DNA of 64,000 nt from Ooceraea biroi. Taxonomy: Eukaryota > Arthropoda > Insecta > Hymenoptera > Formicidae. A model generated the notes under the pieces. The model had not been told where the DNA came from. It saw nothing but the letters and a program-made list of their open reading frames with translations, and made no database searches. The translations under genes and the position numbers were made by a program. Below are positions 27,131 to 41,586 of the stretch, one piece after another (position 1 is the first letter of the stretch; the number at the start of each line of letters is the position of its first letter). The stretch spans positions 1,364,001-1,428,000 of the forward strand of contig NC_039506.1 of the NCBI RefSeq assembly GCF_003672135.1. Reading direction: 5' to 3'.

Positions 27131-27996
27131 TAATCCAATCTTTATATAATTGTAAACGAAATGCCTTCAAATCGTTATAAGAGCTTGTAATTACAACTTT
27201 TTTAGCCAATTTTGAGTGTCTTCCCATAGCGGAAATATTGAATTTTTTTATTCATCCATTATTATAACAAAATTACATTTTTAATTGATTTTGAATAACA
27301 TATTTTTATTTAATGTATGTTACGATATACAAATGTATTTTGAAAATATATTTTATATTTTATAATATTTTCAAAATATGTATATTTAAAAATATTGTGC
27401 CAAAAAATAGTAAAATATTGCAATAAATGCTGACCTTTGACATCCTTGGTACGGAATAACTAAATAAAAATTAAAAGAATCTGTTATTAAAACTCTCCTA
27501 TTGGTTTTCTGATAATCCCTATCTTATGAATAAAAAGATGCATTATTAACATTATTAATTAACTGCAAATGCAAATGCTAATAAAGGAGAGAGAAAAACG
27601 GAGGAAGGAAAATGCTGAAAGCAAGCAGAAGGAAGAGTAAAGGAAGAGGATGAGGATGAGTAAAGGATGAGGGGAAGAAAAGAAAGAGAGGAAGATGGAG
27701 AGACAGACAGACAGACACGGAGCACTAATTGTAAGATAGTTAATGTGTAAAATTAATTGTTAATGTGATACTTTGCATATTACTTTGAATCTAGTAACGA
27801 AACTTTTTTGCATTAAATATACTTTTAATTAGTGTAGGTCTCTAATTATAATCTTTTTGATAGAAGAATAAATTTAAATAATTTGCAGCGCCTAAACTTG
27901 ACATCATTTTTTTGAAATATTATTTTTAAGTTATAAGATTATCATTGAATTATAAGGGGAGAATATATTTGTGAGAAATTAAATACATAATTGGTA
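27131..27996. other. Intergenic DNA between convergent genes
   Basis: AT-rich, with a purine-rich stretch at about 27585-27690 and a (GACA)n tract near 27700-27716. No gene is seen. Confidence 0.5.
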
Positions 27997-30900
27997 TTAT
28001 CTCGATGGTGACTTTTGGACGGTACGTTTCTCATAGAAACTCTGAAACAATTATAAAATATTATGTTAGTGATAAATCATAGTAAAATATCGTTTTAATG
28101 ATAAGGATAATTTATCCTAAGTTTTTTAAAGATCTTTTTCGACAAATAAAAATGTGGTTGAATGAAATATCTAACAAATATTTTATTTTATTAATATTTT
28201 TTTAATTATTATGGTTATTGTCATGAAAACGGAATTCTCGCTTACTTTTGTAGCTATGTCGACAAGATTTTTAGCCATCGAAACACCAGTCTGTTGCACC
28301 ATACTGTAAAACCATCCTTTCAGTTGTAAAAGAACATATGGATGATCAAATTCCTGAAATTGTACAATTAAAGCTAATGCGCTGTGAAGATTTATATCAT
28401 TTTAGCTGAATTTTTAACTGAAGCAATCGATTTCTAAATATCACTAAATGATAAAAGTAATTGGTTTAATTTTTATTTTAAAGAATATTTTCTGATTATT
28501 TGTAAATTGCATTTCTTTATTAATTCTTGTTAAAAATTTTCGATTATTTATGATTCGTGCTTACCACAAGACATCCAGCATTCATTACAATTATTCTGTC
28601 GTTATCCATAATGGTATTTAATCTGTGAGCTATGGTGAACACAGTACAGTTTAGAAATTTCGTTCTAACTGTTTTTTGTATGAGGGAATCTGTATAAGGA
28701 TCGATATTGGCAGTCGCCTCGTCTAACACCATGATACGATTATTCCTAATAATAGCGCGTGCGAGACACAACAGTTGTCGTTGACCAACACTGAAGTTCG
28801 ATCCCTCGTCCGACACCTTGGTATTCAGTCCAGCTGCCATCTCGGAAATTGTTTCTTTCAACTCGACATCCTGAAGAGCCTGCCAAAGCACGGCATCTGA
28901 ATATTGATCAAAAGGATCAAGATTTTGTCGCAGGCTGCCAGTAAATAGGAACGGCTCTTGAGGAATGATACTAATCTTTGAGCGAAAATCGTGCAAAGCA
29001 ATAGCGTCAGTGGAAACTTTATCTATATAGATTTCGCCTTCAACGCAAGCTAAACGGAAGAGAGCGTTGATTAGAGACGACTTGCCCGCGCCGGTTCGAC
29101 CGACGATACCAATCTTCTCCTTCGGCATGACATTAAAGCTGATATTTCTGAGGACGTAAATGCCTGTAGGACTGTACTTCAGACTCACGTCCTTGAATTC
29201 TACATGACCCTTTGTCGGCCAATCGTCCGGCGGTTTCGTTTCCGGCTTACTGTCGATCATCGGCTCCTCTTGCAAGTGACTGTATTCGAGAATCCTTTCG
29301 ATTGATGTTAATTGGCTTTCTAATTCAGCCGTTTGTCTGACTCCCCATTGCAACATATTTGTCAGTCCCATGATCTGCGTGATTGTTAGACCGATGTTAC
29401 CCACAACGGCCAAACCATCAAAGGCCGTAAAGATGACAATTACCACCCCGATGTAAAGCTGACAGAGCAAGTCAAGGTAAAAACCAAAGGCTCGTGAAGT
29501 GCTCATGAAAAGAAAGCCGGCAGATGAATTAAGATCTTGATGATTACATAAATCCGCCATTAATATCTCTTCAGCATTGGAAGCTCTTATTGTTGTCAGG
29601 CCTTGCAACGATGCTCCGAGAAGATCAAAAATCGGTGAGCGTGCTAAATTAATATTGTTCTTCTTTAATATAATATTAACATAATATTATATATAATATT
29701 TATTAATCCTTATTTTCATTATATTGAATATATGTATAGCTACTCAATAAAATTTAATCTTTTTGTAAAAAGTGAATATATGTATCTGTATGTAATTCTA
29801 AAATTCCATATGCTACATTTTTTTAAATTACAATAAAAATTATCATCATGTTGACTAGATTTTTTATTATAGATTTTCGTAAAAATAATATAGTAACGTT
29901 GCGTGCAGTAAAAACTTTATAAAAATATCTAATTTAAGTAAATAATTATATTTTTTAAATAATTCACTTACTTGTCCCTTCTAGACGTTTGATACTACGG
30001 CTAGTGCAAATATATATCATGCGAAGATAAATAAAAATGCAACCACAAATTATTGTAGGTATGGCCAACCATGGGGTAACAGCTACGATCATGACTATTA
30101 CTGTGATTGATATAAGTCCAATGACTATAATATCAAATATACACATCGACAACATTAAATCGACGATATTGATATCTCTAGCAAACCTGATTAAAAATAA
30201 GAATATTACAGATTACAGATACTTATTTACAGATTATAAAATATTACTTATTATTATTAATATTATTTATATCGATGCAACGTATTTCTGAAGAAATCAT
30301 AGAATCCACGGGACATAAAAAAAAGTTATTTATATATTCTATCAGTTGTTATATAACATTTACCTGTTTAGTATACGGCCAGCTGGATTTGTATTATAGA
30401 AATACATTGTAGTGCGTAATATGCTATGGAACATGGCAGAGTGTAAATTAATGGAGGACCACATGCATACGGTGAAATACACAATCGTCTGGAGCTGCCA
30501 GAGCAATATGATGACTGCTATCATAGCACTGTATATGTAGATCATAGAATCACGAGATAGCATACCCTCCCAGAGAAATTCCATTGTATCGTTCTCACCT
30601 TTCTGCCATGAATTTGATTCGACATTTACCCAAAACGCGACGAAGTAATCGCTACCACCAGATATTATTTGGTTCAGTATGAAAAGCAGCATCATTAGTG
30701 CAATAATTAAGGGTTTTTTGCTTGCCTTGAAATAAGCAAAAAACACCGCCGACGACATGCGACCCTTTGCTCTCGTCTCGTATGTTTCAGGTGCTGCAAT
30801 GTCCGAGATTTCTCTGTTATCATTTATTTCATATTTTGCTGAGCTTCGTCGTCGACTTGTGGTATGTTCAATTTTGGTTTCCTCCGACTTTGCATCCGTC

Positions 30901-33900
30901 GCTTTCAATACTTTCATGAAATCGAGGCCCATTGCTTGTAACTGATCAAAAGTCCCTTGTTGCTCGATACTACCATTGTTCATCACGATGATATGGTCGA
31001 CCAAATGCAGATACTGCAGTTGATGTGTTACTAATATCCTTGTTTTTTCCTGATTAACCATGATTGAATAAAGTTGTTAACATTTTCAATCAAATATTTT
31101 AAATCATTAAAAATGTTTCAAAGCATTGAAGATTTTTGATGATTTAGAACAGTGTTAAATCATAAAAAATAGTCAGACATTACTGAAAAATTACAAACAT
31201 AGTTGCATATTTCATTTTTTGGCAATATTATTATAAAAAATATAAAGTTATTATAGATTGCATTACACACAAGTCACTTTGCTAAAATTAGGAAAGCCTT
31301 TCTTATGTCAGTTGCTGATAAAAAAATTCTCGTCAAATTTATTTTGCAATTCTTGCCTTTAGATAGCCGCAAATACATTCGTCGACGAGGCGTTTGCCAA
31401 CGTGCGAATCCACGGCGGAGAGCGGATCATCCAGCAAATAAATATCGGCGTCCTGATAGATCGCTCGTGCCAAATTGATTCTCGCGCGTTGCCCACCGCT
31501 CAGATTTATCCCTCTTCGCCTACGATAGTGCGATCGCCATGAGGAAGTAAAGCCACATCCGACTCCATCTGACAAATCTTGATTACTTTATCGTAACGTA
31601 ATTTGTCCATCGCTTGGCCAAACAAGATGTTTTGCATCACAGAAGAGGGGAAGATCCACGGCTGTTGGCTGACGTAGTTTATCCTGCCACGACTTTCAAT
31701 GCTTCCGCTCGTCAGAGGCAATTCCTGAAGTATGGCTTGCAAGAAGCTACTTTTACTTGAACCCACTGGACCAATCACGGCTACGAAGCTTTTGGCAGGT
31801 ATAGTCAAATTTATATTACACAGTGAATCATTTTTGTCATCGCTCTGCCACTTAGCATGGACACCTGTCATACGAAGTGCGAATGAATCTCCAACCGGCT
31901 GATCTAGATTTTGTTTCGTTTTAACAATTTCCGTGTGCATCATAAAATTTTGTAAACGACGAATACTGACCAAAGCCTGTACCATCTGATGGAGACCTAC
32001 AGAGCACATTCATAAAGTATAAAAACTGCAGATTTGCTTTCATGCAACTTATAATAACATGACACATTTTGTGTAACCATAGCTAATCTTATTATTACTA
32101 TTGTATAGATGACAAAAAAGCTTATAAAGAACATTATTTTCTGTGCTAAAAGCAATTGTGTGATAGCTATTTTTATCGAAATTGTAAGATTATTTTAAGA
32201 ATTAATTGATTTTTATTTCGTTATAAAAGCAATAATTGCTTTACAGCATTTAATAAAGCTAGATTATCTTATTTTAGTAAAATTTGTACTTTTTTATAAA
32301 TAAATAGACTTAATTAATAAAATGATTCATTACATTCAAGTCTTACCCATTGAAAATCCAAAGATCATTGAGTTTCGTAATACATTGTAGTACGCTGTCA
32401 CTAAATACACTGTTTCAGCATTAATATAATTTCCGAACAGGATGTATGCCAATATTGTAATGAAAAGACAAAGTCGTGGTACATAACAATCGAAAGTAAG
32501 AGCTACTTGTTTTAGGATAGAATACTTTTTTATTACGCTCATCTCACGCCTGAAAGCAGTCAAATTTTTATGATAATTTAGTAAATTACACAACTATATG
32601 TTTAGAAATTTTAACTGATTGACAAAATTTTTATTAAGAAAATTAATTTATTTCAAACATTTTCTAATGGCGACATTTAAATATTTCAAAAATATATTTT
32701 TCGTAATGCATTGTAGAAAAGTGAGACTCTTTAATTCATTTCTTTATTATTGATAAGCGCTTTATTCTGCGAATAAAACGTCGTTGATTTAAAATGCATA
32801 CTTACTTTCTCGCTGTTTCCACAAGATTGTAGAAAGGTATTTCCCAAACATACATTTTTATTACTTGCATTCCAGTGATAACTTGATTCATCAGCCTAAG
32901 TCTATCGTCTGATCTTTCTGCTGATTTAAGCGTTAAAGGTGCCATTTTTTTCGCCAACAACGCTAGAATAATACATTTTCTTTAATGTAGATAAGAATAT
33001 TAATTTGATATACTTTATATCTCAATCCAATTTGTTTAGTGACAGGCAAACTAATTTATTTTACACATTATATGCAGGAAATTGTTTTCAATACACCGAT
33101 CAATATGTGCAAGAAATGAGAATTATATGTTGTTTGTTATTATAATACTATTATAATATTATTATTATAATAAAATTATAATATAGACCAAGAAACGATT
33201 TTATATAATTTTCTACTTTTGATGCTACAGTTTGATATAACGACAGTAAGAGACGAAAAATGTTATCACATCACATACCTTGAAAAGGAATAAATAGTAA
33301 AAACATCGACATTCCTATCACCGCTGACCATCCTATTTCGGAAAATATAATATATGTAATTAATACGATTTGTATAGGAGCAATCCAAATGTAATGCAGA
33401 TCCCATAAAGATGATTCCAATCTAGTAATATCACTACTTAGAAAATTTATCATCTGAAAATGGAATAAAAATTCAAATATACATAAGAATAGATTTTATT
33501 GCTTTTTATCTATTATATAATAAGCAGTAATCTCATTCCATCTTTCTATTTTGGTAATATTTACTGGTATTTTCATAATCAAAACAAAACACTGCATATG
33601 TGGTGATAACAAATATAAACGGATCAACTCATGAGGAGTGATCATGAGGAGATAGAGCGCATTAAGTCGAATAGAAAAATCCTGTATTGTTCTATTGAGT
33701 CAGTAATGTATTATCTCTTTACGAGCGGTGGTACTGGATTCTGTATATGCGGGGGATATGATAGTTATGTAAAAATAAAAGTATACACTATCAATACAGT
33801 TAAATACTAAAATATTTAACTTACTTGGCCAGTAGACGTTTCATTACTCAGTACAGAATTGGAAAGCTTCAATATTTTTTGATAAATTAGTGCATTACAA

Positions 33901-35341
33901 GCTATTCTAATTTTCAATCCGATATGCATGGTATAATGTATAGTATAATGTGTAATAAAAGTATCTATAAATGACAACAGTATTATGCCAGCTGCACAGT
34001 AATATACTTTATTATCCCATTCTTCTCTGTTGCTCGCAAAATAACGTAATAAATTAGCAAGCAATAATGGTTGATACATTCTGTAACGTAATACAATAAC
34101 TAATTATTATATATTGTACATACATACATATACAATAAAATAAATTTAGAAAGAATTTATAATAAAGATTTGTATAATAGAATGTACGCCTCTTTGTAAG
34201 AAATACTGCCTATTGAAGATTTTAAATATAGGATATTGAATTGACTCATAAAATGAGCGAAGTGAGCAATGGAAAACTAATTGTAAGCTCATGAAAGTAC
34301 TCGACGAACGCTTGTCGTGAGCAGCTTAGAAGGCGTTTACATCCAGTAGACAGATCTAGGATATTTGCTGAATGTGCAATAAATACTAAGTGTACTACTG
34401 GATGCACTCAGTGTCTCTAAAAATCCAACAAAGGCATCTTAAAGTAGACACTTTACTCTTAAAACTGAAAAAGATGATACTCATACGATAATTATTCTTA
34501 TTCAAATTTCATTAACTTTTGCCTATAATTTTTCTATGCCATAAAGTATATATCATACCACATTTTTGTAGCAACGTATTATATGTCATATTTAATTATT
34601 ATTAATAAGTAAAAATTGCTTTAAAATCATAGAAACTTTTGTAAGCATCTATATGTATTATGTGCTTTATAAGTATGTAATTAAATTAGGTTTTATTAGA
34701 TTAGAGCTTAACATACCTAGAGAATAATTCCATAAATCCTTCTGCTATCCCAATTAGCAGATACGGTTTTCCAAAACAGCGTAGCAGTACCTTTAGCAAT
34801 GGCTTGGAGCGGTTGTTTCTTTTAGTGCATGATTTTATTTCTTTTTCCCACGTTTTCCTTATACTTTCGCCTAAGTAGCTAGTTCTATCTTGTATAAGAG
34901 TAGCATAAATATCGGTCTCTTCCAATTCTTTTCTGTATCCAGTCCGAAAGATATGTCGTGTCCACCTATGTATTAATTACTAAGTTATGAAAAAATTATT
35001 CAGTTTATTTTTTTCGAGGTGGGAATGGACTCAATTTACATGGCGTCTCTGCATTCTTCTGCATTTACCGCGTTTTAAATAAAAGAATTATTGCGAAGGT
35101 ACACAGTTATGAATTTGTCTGTGTGTATTCATTATATTATAATTACATTAATATTAAGATCCTTATGAGTAGTTATAATTCTTTATCATATTGTTAAGGC
35201 GACACTATATACATTTTACATTCTAACATTTAAATTATTTTTAATGAAGATAATTCGTAATACTCACCAATAAGTAAGAAGAGAGATTACATTCGCATTT
35301 TGCCGTGGATTCTCTGGATATTTTCGTTGATTGTTGAACAT
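27997..35341 (-). CDS. ABC transporter subfamily C, MRP4/ABCC4-like
   Basis: A plasma-membrane exporter of organic anions, conjugates and drugs. Twelve exons, transcript order: 35341-35268, 34965-34717, 34080-33825, 33453-33279, 32962-32806, 32549-32347, 31996-31357, 31049-30364, 30186-29972, 29643-28565, 28353-28246, 28041-27997, giving about 1295 aa, near the usual MRP4 length. Order: TMD1, NBD1, TMD2, NBD2. The N-terminus has WWTRHIFRTGYRKELEETDI, the ABCC4-type entry to TMD1. NBD1 has Walker A GPVGSSKSS at about residue 450, LSGGQRARI and DIYLLDDPLSAVD. NBD2 has GRTGAGKSS at about 1070, PQEPFLFTGSLRQNLDPF, FSVGQRQL, IMVLDEATANID and TIAHRLNTI. The end is KSPSR, not a PDZ ligand. Exon 7 needs one added base near 31510 to join GEEG to INLSGGQ, and it ends at a GC donor. 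Confidence 0.85.
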
Positions 35342-38002
35342 GGTGATACACACTTTTATTCAAATAAAATATCTTTCACTTTATATATAGCGTGAATTAT
35401 ATCTATAAATATATTTCAATTGATTATTATGTGTGTAAAACTTAATTTATCCCTTAACTTTATAAAGGAAAATAGAAAAGTTTAATATATGTTCATATTG
35501 TGAAATCCTTGATTTTGATATAATCTTATACTTTTCGTAGATTTGGTTAAAAAAAAGCTTAAAATAGATTGATATTTTTTGTAATATTATAAAAAATACT
35601 GTATTTTAGTTTTAAGAGTGTACATGTAAATATATTTCAATACATAGTTTATACACGTACTTACCACAAAATTCTAAACTTTTAATGTTTAAAATATAAT
35701 ATCAAATTTGGAAAATCATAAAATGCAATCAAAACTATTTATAATTATACTTATATCTATTAATATTGATACAATGGAAGATCTATGCTATGTGCAGCGT
35801 TGGAGTGAAAGAAGAGAGATATCCGTCTTCTCCTCATATCTTTTTTCACGTTCTAATAAAGAATTATCTATATCTTATCTAATTAATCTTTTTTTAGAGA
35901 AAAGTACTACATTTATTAAAGAACTTACAATTAAGCTTGAAACTTATAAAACATCCTAAATACTATGGTTTATAATTAATGTCAAAATTATATAATCATA
36001 AAAATACAAAATCGTAATTAAAAATGATTTACAAAATTTTGAAAAATTTTAGAGAAAACATAATTGTATATTGTACTCACCGTATCGGTTATTTTAACGG
36101 TCACTTTAATTAGCTTCCACTTAGCTCTTACTTCTTTACTTCTGGATCATGATTACTTCTGCAATCGCGTTCATCTTTGTTAGTGACTTGTATATCTATG
36201 CGTGCTCTACTATCGCACATTCTTATCACAAACGCGAAGTTGATTAAACAATATTCAGTGTAATTAACCTCGAAGAGAAAAATCAGTCTGATACTTGAAT
36301 GGTTGTAAATCTTTTGATACTACGGTTTATCACTGTTCGTAGAAAATGTTCATGAACTGATAAATTCAACTGATATATAGAGAATTATCTTAAAATCCAT
36401 CTTTGAATTATCTTAAAATTTATCTTTGCACTCTTTATATATAAATTCAATTTAATTAATAATATATGTTACGCGTTTAACAATGCGATAATATTTACGT
36501 TCATTCATGATATCACTACCTTGCCGAAATTTTATTAGTGATTAGTACACAGTATAACACAGTTTTTAATATAAGTTTAACTTCTTTATTTTAACTTGTT
36601 TTATATAATTATAAATTATAATATTTTTCTTTTATGAAAATACGCGCGCATACTGGTTTAGTACTGTTAATAATGATTATGGTGAAGTAACTGTACATTG
36701 AATATTATGTTTCCTAAGTATCTGCACAGGCAATTCTTTATGCATGTACAAAAACATTTCCCTATTCATTTCTGTTTTCTTTCTTCGCGAAAGTAACATC
36801 TGGCAAAGTTGGAACGTCTGGAGAACGGGCATTATTGCATATCAGAACAGCCAAAGAGAGCGATATGTAATAACACGCGAAGAGGATATTAGGTAAGAGC
36901 TATAATTATGGCATGTCTGCGATCTTTTAGATGAATACTTATAATATATAATTCCACTTACGATATTGAATTCAGAGAGACGACGAAAAATATGCACGAC
37001 TGGTTTATTAATTTTGCAAGCAAATTGATAGCATACATTTTTTATTTATTATGATCGGAAGTTTCGTCCTTTCTTCCTTTAATGGACGAAGTTTACTTCG
37101 ACGTAGGTATGATATGTTTGCAGTCAGTCTGCCTTACGCTTTCGACTTGTGTTGAGATCGAGTGAGCTATGCAGGTACAGAAATTCTTTCTATTTAGGCG
37201 TTTATTTATTAATAACATAGAAGACAATCTTATTGATGAGACTATAAACATGAATTAACTGAGACAGTTGAGATTTGGAATTTCTATATTAATTTTTTTT
37301 TCAAATTTACGAATGTTTGAAACTTATTGAAACATGTGCGGAATTCTAACATTAATCAATTACATCAAATTTTTAATATAATTGTAACATAAATAAATAA
37401 TAGTAGATAAATAATAGTAGAAAATCTCTTTAAGAGTTATATTTTCTAATAAATTTTCGTGTAAAAATTAAAATGTGACATTATCCTATTATACACGATA
37501 TCTAACACTGACGTGTCAATGTTAATGTGCAGATAGAATTGATTAACTGAACAAGAAAATCTTCTACTATCTTGCAAAGAATTATACGTTCAAATTTTTG
37601 AGATATTAAGTAAAGAAGATTAGCAAATGAGCGCGCGTTTCGCGCAGTAGACAGAGGTACAGCAACGAGCAAGGCACAACAGCGGTCATATTATTTAACT
37701 ACTAATATAAATACGAAAATATAAACGAAATATAAACGAGGGGAAAAACAACGCGTTACTGACATATTCTTTTCTAAAATTTTCTAATAGCTTGTTGTCA
37801 TGAGTAAAACGCTACACTTGCCTTCTTAGCGTTTATTTGCAGATTTTTTTTATTTACTATATCAAAATTTTATATGTTGTTTATGAAATAATAGAGGATT
37901 TTTATGCTAATCAACTATATCTTTATTTAATTAATTTGACTTGTATACTAAAGTTGATACGTTTTATTAAAGACATACACACAGAGAGCATATTCACTAT
38001 AC
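35342..38002. other. Intergenic DNA between ABCC and odorant receptor genes
   Basis: Mostly AT-rich. On the minus strand, ACG followed by GTGAGTACA at about 36081 is a strong donor and could end a 5' untranslated exon of the ABCC gene (ATG exon at 35341). The remainder shows no coding signal. Confidence 0.4.
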
Positions 38003-40180
38003 ATGTTAAACAAAACGACTTCTATTTTTTTCCAGACAGCAAAGCTCGCTCGTGCGTCAAACATAGTAACTTGGAATAAATGGTTTATGACATGTATGGG
38101 CTTGTGGCCGTTGAATGTGAACAATTTTTTATATGTATTCTTCACCACGTATATGATAATTTATTGCTCTATGGCAGTGAGACATTTATTGAAACATTTC
38201 GGTCAAGCGGAAAGCATCATTGCAAATTTGACGGATAACATTTTTTTATCAATGATAATAGGAAAAATGTTTATATGCAGAATGAGTTGCAAAGACATGA
38301 CCAAGTTTCTAAAAGCTATTAAGGATGACTTTACGACACATAATTACACCAGTGTACAAGAAGAAATGGCATATTTGCGTTATAATGAACTTGCCTTAAT
38401 ATTTACGAAATATTCAATGTCCATATCAGCATTTACAGCTACGATGTATTATCTAAGGACGTTTATTATAAATTGGAGGCAATGTAAGTATAATGTACAC
38501 GAGTAAGACTTATATTATATGTGTAAGACTGACATACATGTCTAGATGTTAATTAAATAATATGTACTTAATAAAAAGCAAAAATATGATTGTTACTCTT
38601 CGTTTTTTCTTTTGTACAAATCAAAGCAATATGTGAAGAGTATATTTTGTAATATGTTCTATAAGATTTAATAAATCTCTTAAATTCAAAAATATTAAAT
38701 TTTATCCATTATTTGGTACAACGCATTTTTAACGCATTTTAACATATCTTTCATAATATTATATATAATGAATTAGCGGTCTAGTTAAATGTCTAATTAA
38801 ACTAGTCTAGTATAAAAGTCAGTTATAATATTATCAAATTTACCATGTATACAGTTCTGACCGGCAATTTTTCGTACGATGAATTACCATATCCAGTTCA
38901 GCCATTCTTCGAGATTAAGGATACCACCACCTATGCATGCGTTTCTGCTTATCTGTTTATAACTGTGCCGATTATCATATGTGGTTACGCTGGAGCGGAT
39001 GCCTACGTACTCAGTATGGTTCTTCACATTTGCGGCCAATATGCCGCTTTAGCGTATAAAGTTGATAATTTGTTACGACATCAAGAGAATTATCAACGTA
39101 ACATTGGTAACATCGTAATAAAACATCGCCTACTTATAACGTAAGTGTTTATTTCATTACCACTTTTTATTGGTAGGTAAGTGATATCAATGATGTCTAC
39201 AATTATTCAACGAAATAAATTCTTCTCATGTGTCCTGCATTTTTGAACAGTTTAGCTTAACATCGAGAATGATTAGCATATTTTAACGATACAGGATGTT
39301 CCAGATTAGCAGAGATTTTAGAAAAAAAATTTCACCATTATATTTCTTCAGCAAACTCTGGGCACGATACTTTTACTGTGTTTAACTTTGTTTCATATGA
39401 TTACAGTAAGTTTCATGATTTATGACACTTATGTACAGTTATGAAAAATTATTGCTTTTTTTAGAAAATTTATATTTATATTAAAATTATAAATTTACGT
39501 TATAAATTACTATATGAGTTTTAATAATACAAATCAGAATTTTTGTGGGAAATATATTTTCAGTATACAGAAAAAATCTAATTATATTTTAGAATTCAGA
39601 ACACTGGCGATAATGCTAGCGTTGTAGCTTTTATATTGTTACATTCTGGTATCTATGACGATTTTTTGGATATTGTTACATAGGAGATTGTTTCATTAAT
39701 GAGGTAATTATGTTATATAACATAGTATAATAATGTAGAAATTATATCGCTATAGTTAAAAAATGTGTAACATAACAGTCTTAAACTAATATTATTAATA
39801 ACATCAATTTATATTAACAAATAAATTGTAAATTCCAAGTGCAATTAATTTCTATTTAAATGTATATATGAAATATTTTATGTTGTTTATAGAGTGCTGC
39901 ATTACGTGATGCATTTTATAATACTGAATGGTATAATAATCCACCATCATGTACAAAATTAATCAGCATTTGTATGGTCCGAGCTGAGAAACCAATGGTG
40001 TTGACTGCTGCTAAATTCTTTCCGTTATCATTGAGCACATTTACAAATGTGAGTTAATAAATTTTATTTATGTTATAATATATGTACCTCTTTTCTTGTT
40101 CTATTGTTATTCTTGAAATTTTTTTACAGATAGTAAAAACATCAATGGCATATTTGTCTATATTACGCAATTTTATGTAA
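38003..40180 (+). CDS. Odorant receptor, 7tm_6 family
   Basis: An insect odorant receptor: a seven-pass olfactory-neuron ion channel subunit that works with Orco. Exons: 38003-38483, 38855-39140, 39305-39405, 39600-39703, 39893-40048, 40130-40180. After correcting two indels the product is 392 aa, the normal length, which supports the ATG at 38003. Diagnostic pieces: the N-terminal WNKWFMTCMGLWPL; AEILEKNFTIIFLQQTLGTI in exon 3; GYCYIGDCFINE at the end of exon 4; FYNTEWYNNP, then KPMVLTAAKFFPLSLSTF in exon 5; and the terminal TSMAYLSILRNFM. As given, exon 3 has one A too many in an A8 run (39322-39329) and exon 4 one T too few in a T6 run (39661-39666). The gene is thus either a pseudogene or hit by sequencing errors. 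A strong acceptor at 38035 leaves room for a different first exon. Confidence 0.85.
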
Positions 40181-41486
40181 AATTTTAGTACATAATACAT
40201 TTACCTATATTCAGTACATAATATAATACATTTGACCGAAATTTATTTATGGAAAATAAAAATTATATAGACAACAAAAGTTTTGGCTGCGTTTTGTTTA
40301 TTTTGTGGATTATGGCTTTTTCATGAGGCGCGGTATATGGTTGGAAATCTTTGATCATAAGAAGTTTAAATGAAGTCACGTAATAGTTTCACATGAAAGA
40401 AATGGAAATTACAATGAAAAAAGAAATAAATAATTATAAAGATATATCATAAAAGACAAATTTATCATTATTACAAAACATAAAGATAAAATCAACTCAA
40501 ATCTAAAACTAAATTTTAATCTCTTTAATCAAAATTATATAAGCAGAATCTAAACCAGTTTTTAAAAAAATCTAATATAACTCAAACTAATGTAGAATGT
40601 TTTCCAGCATTTTACACAGTGTAACACTGTCTAATATAGAGGGTCTAACTGCGATGTAGTAAATAAATTAATTCGACTAATAATAATTCGACACAGAAAA
40701 AACGGATATTTTCCAGCAAATTATACAGATAATGCATAATGTGCCCAACACGATGATGGCGAATATTTCGAGAATTAAAATATATTTTCTTTTCCTGTAA
40801 ATTAACGCTTAATTTCTTTAAAAAAGGAACCGAATCAATTTATACATCTAATATAATATGTAATAATAGATATTCAAAAATTTATTATTATTTATAATAA
40901 TAAAAATTACAAAGATAAAATTTATTTATTGATTAATATTTTAGTTAAAATATTTTTAATTGAAAAAATGCTGGAATGTCATATTTTATGCAGCATGCAA
41001 AGATGATTACATAAAAAAGTATTTTTTTATCGTAAAGTTTATCACAAAACATTTTTCTCTGAGTCTTGAAAATGTTTAATAGTTGTTTTACTCACATTGT
41101 ATAATAAAATATTTACTGTGCAGTTTTCGTACATAGACACGTAGTAGCAAAATAATAATCGTGGATGAACATAACAGACCGTTTTGTATTTCGTACAAGA
41201 CAGTAAGATAATTGATACATCAGGAAAAATGATAGCTAATAACTGTTTAATAATGAGCTAGATGAACAATAATAATTGCTTAATTTTAGGGGTTTATTAT
41301 GATTGTTAGATATTAAGTCTTTACAATCCAAAATGATCGAATACTAAATATGCTACACAAATATACGTTCGATGTAAATGTTGGAGACCGTTGTGCGATC
41401 ATTACATATTGATTAATATAATTGTAGCAGAGGAGGTAGGTCTAGCGATGGTTTGCAATAATGAGTTACAATTGTTAATGCTCAGT
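40181..41486. other. AT-rich intergenic DNA upstream of a gap
   Basis: No ORF of note. I looked here for the missing C-terminal exons of the minus-strand SLX4 gene and did not find a conserved match. Confidence 0.5.
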
Positions 41487-41586
41487 NNNNNNNNNNNNNN
41501 NNNNNNNNNNNNNNNNNNNNNNNNNNNNNNNNNNNNNNNNNNNNNNNNNNNNNNNNNNNNNNNNNNNNNNNNNNNNNNNNNNNNNN
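41487..41586. other. Assembly gap, 100 N
   Basis: A run of exactly 100 N, a conventional placeholder for a gap of unknown size. It interrupts an SLX4 exon. Confidence 0.99.
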
